A stretch of 5,708 nt of DNA from CAZOMR01 sp964580655 (GTDB lineage: Bacteria; RBG-13-61-14; CAZOMR01). The notes under the pieces were generated by a model. That model had not been told where the DNA came from. It did no database searches and saw only the letters and a program-made list of their open reading frames with translations. Of the stretch, positions 5,644 through 5,708 are shown piece after piece (position 1 is the first letter of the stretch; the number at the start of each line of letters is the position of its first letter). Both the position numbers and the translations under genes were made by a program. The stretch spans positions 1 to 5,708 of the forward strand of contig CAZOMR010000213.1 of the NCBI GenBank assembly GCA_964580655.1, given 5' to 3'.

Positions 5644-5708
5644 AACACCCCCCGGGCCTGCGACATTAAAGAGGGTTTTGGATTTGACTCTCTTTTTTGG
5701 CCATGTTA
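5644..5708. other. Right-edge intergenic sequence
   Basis: No gene can be supported. AAAGAG (5668-5673) and CTCTTT (5690-5695) are complementary, and a T-run covers 5693-5698. This would be a weak plus-strand terminator shape with a 16-base loop, but no plus-strand gene precedes it. Confidence 0.3.

Noticed and set aside
5666..5704. Short minus-strand open frame of 12 codons (MAKKESQIQNPL) at the right edge
   Set aside because: Too short to support; it could be the last codons of a gene beyond the window or chance.

Overview
The window suggests a strictly anaerobic or fermentative Gram-negative bacterium, possibly a delta-proteobacterial (Desulfobacterota-like) lineage. Two of its five genes encode oxygen-sensitive radical SAM enzymes. 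The gene style (ATGA-coupled genes, GGAGG ribosome sites, TTGACA/TATAAT promoters) is ordinary bacterial. The taxonomic guess rests on family resemblance only.

Layout. Bases 1-165 hold no gene I can name. At 166-1254 (+) lies a radical SAM enzyme of the AmrS / PflA-activase-like family with an N-terminal zinc-ribbon-like cysteine cluster. After a 92-base gap with an imperfect hairpin and a possible promoter comes a two-gene unit. This is gmd (1347-2357, GDP-mannose 4,6-dehydratase) overlapping by four bases with an rmd-like SDR reductase (2354-3304). Together they should convert GDP-D-mannose through GDP-4-keto-6-deoxy-D-mannose to a GDP-6-deoxyhexose, most likely GDP-D-rhamnose, for a surface glycan. 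Convergent with this unit, on the minus strand, is a KamA-family (lysine 2,3-aminomutase-like) radical SAM gene (3365-4495). A 428-base non-coding stretch with a candidate promoter and two adjacent stem-loops lies upstream of it. Further upstream on the minus strand is a membrane-anchored protein of unknown function (4924-5577), driven by a promoter with perfect -35 and -10 consensus hexamers.

How the genes work together. Only gmd and rmd form an obvious pathway. The AmrS-like gene lies on the same strand as gmd-rmd but has no evident link to nucleotide-sugar synthesis. The KamA-family gene and the membrane protein look like separate transcription units.

The most interesting points are four. 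The KamA-family protein keeps the radical SAM and probable PLP lysine features but seems to lack both aspartates that bind the substrate's epsilon-amino group in true lysine 2,3-aminomutase, with an arginine at one of those places, so its substrate is probably not lysine. That gene has a structured putative leader. The AmrS-like enzyme stands without its usual partners nearby. A 12-bp tandem duplication abuts the stop codon of the membrane protein. I found no CRISPR array, rRNA, tRNA or intact mobile element, and no clear new multi-gene system.
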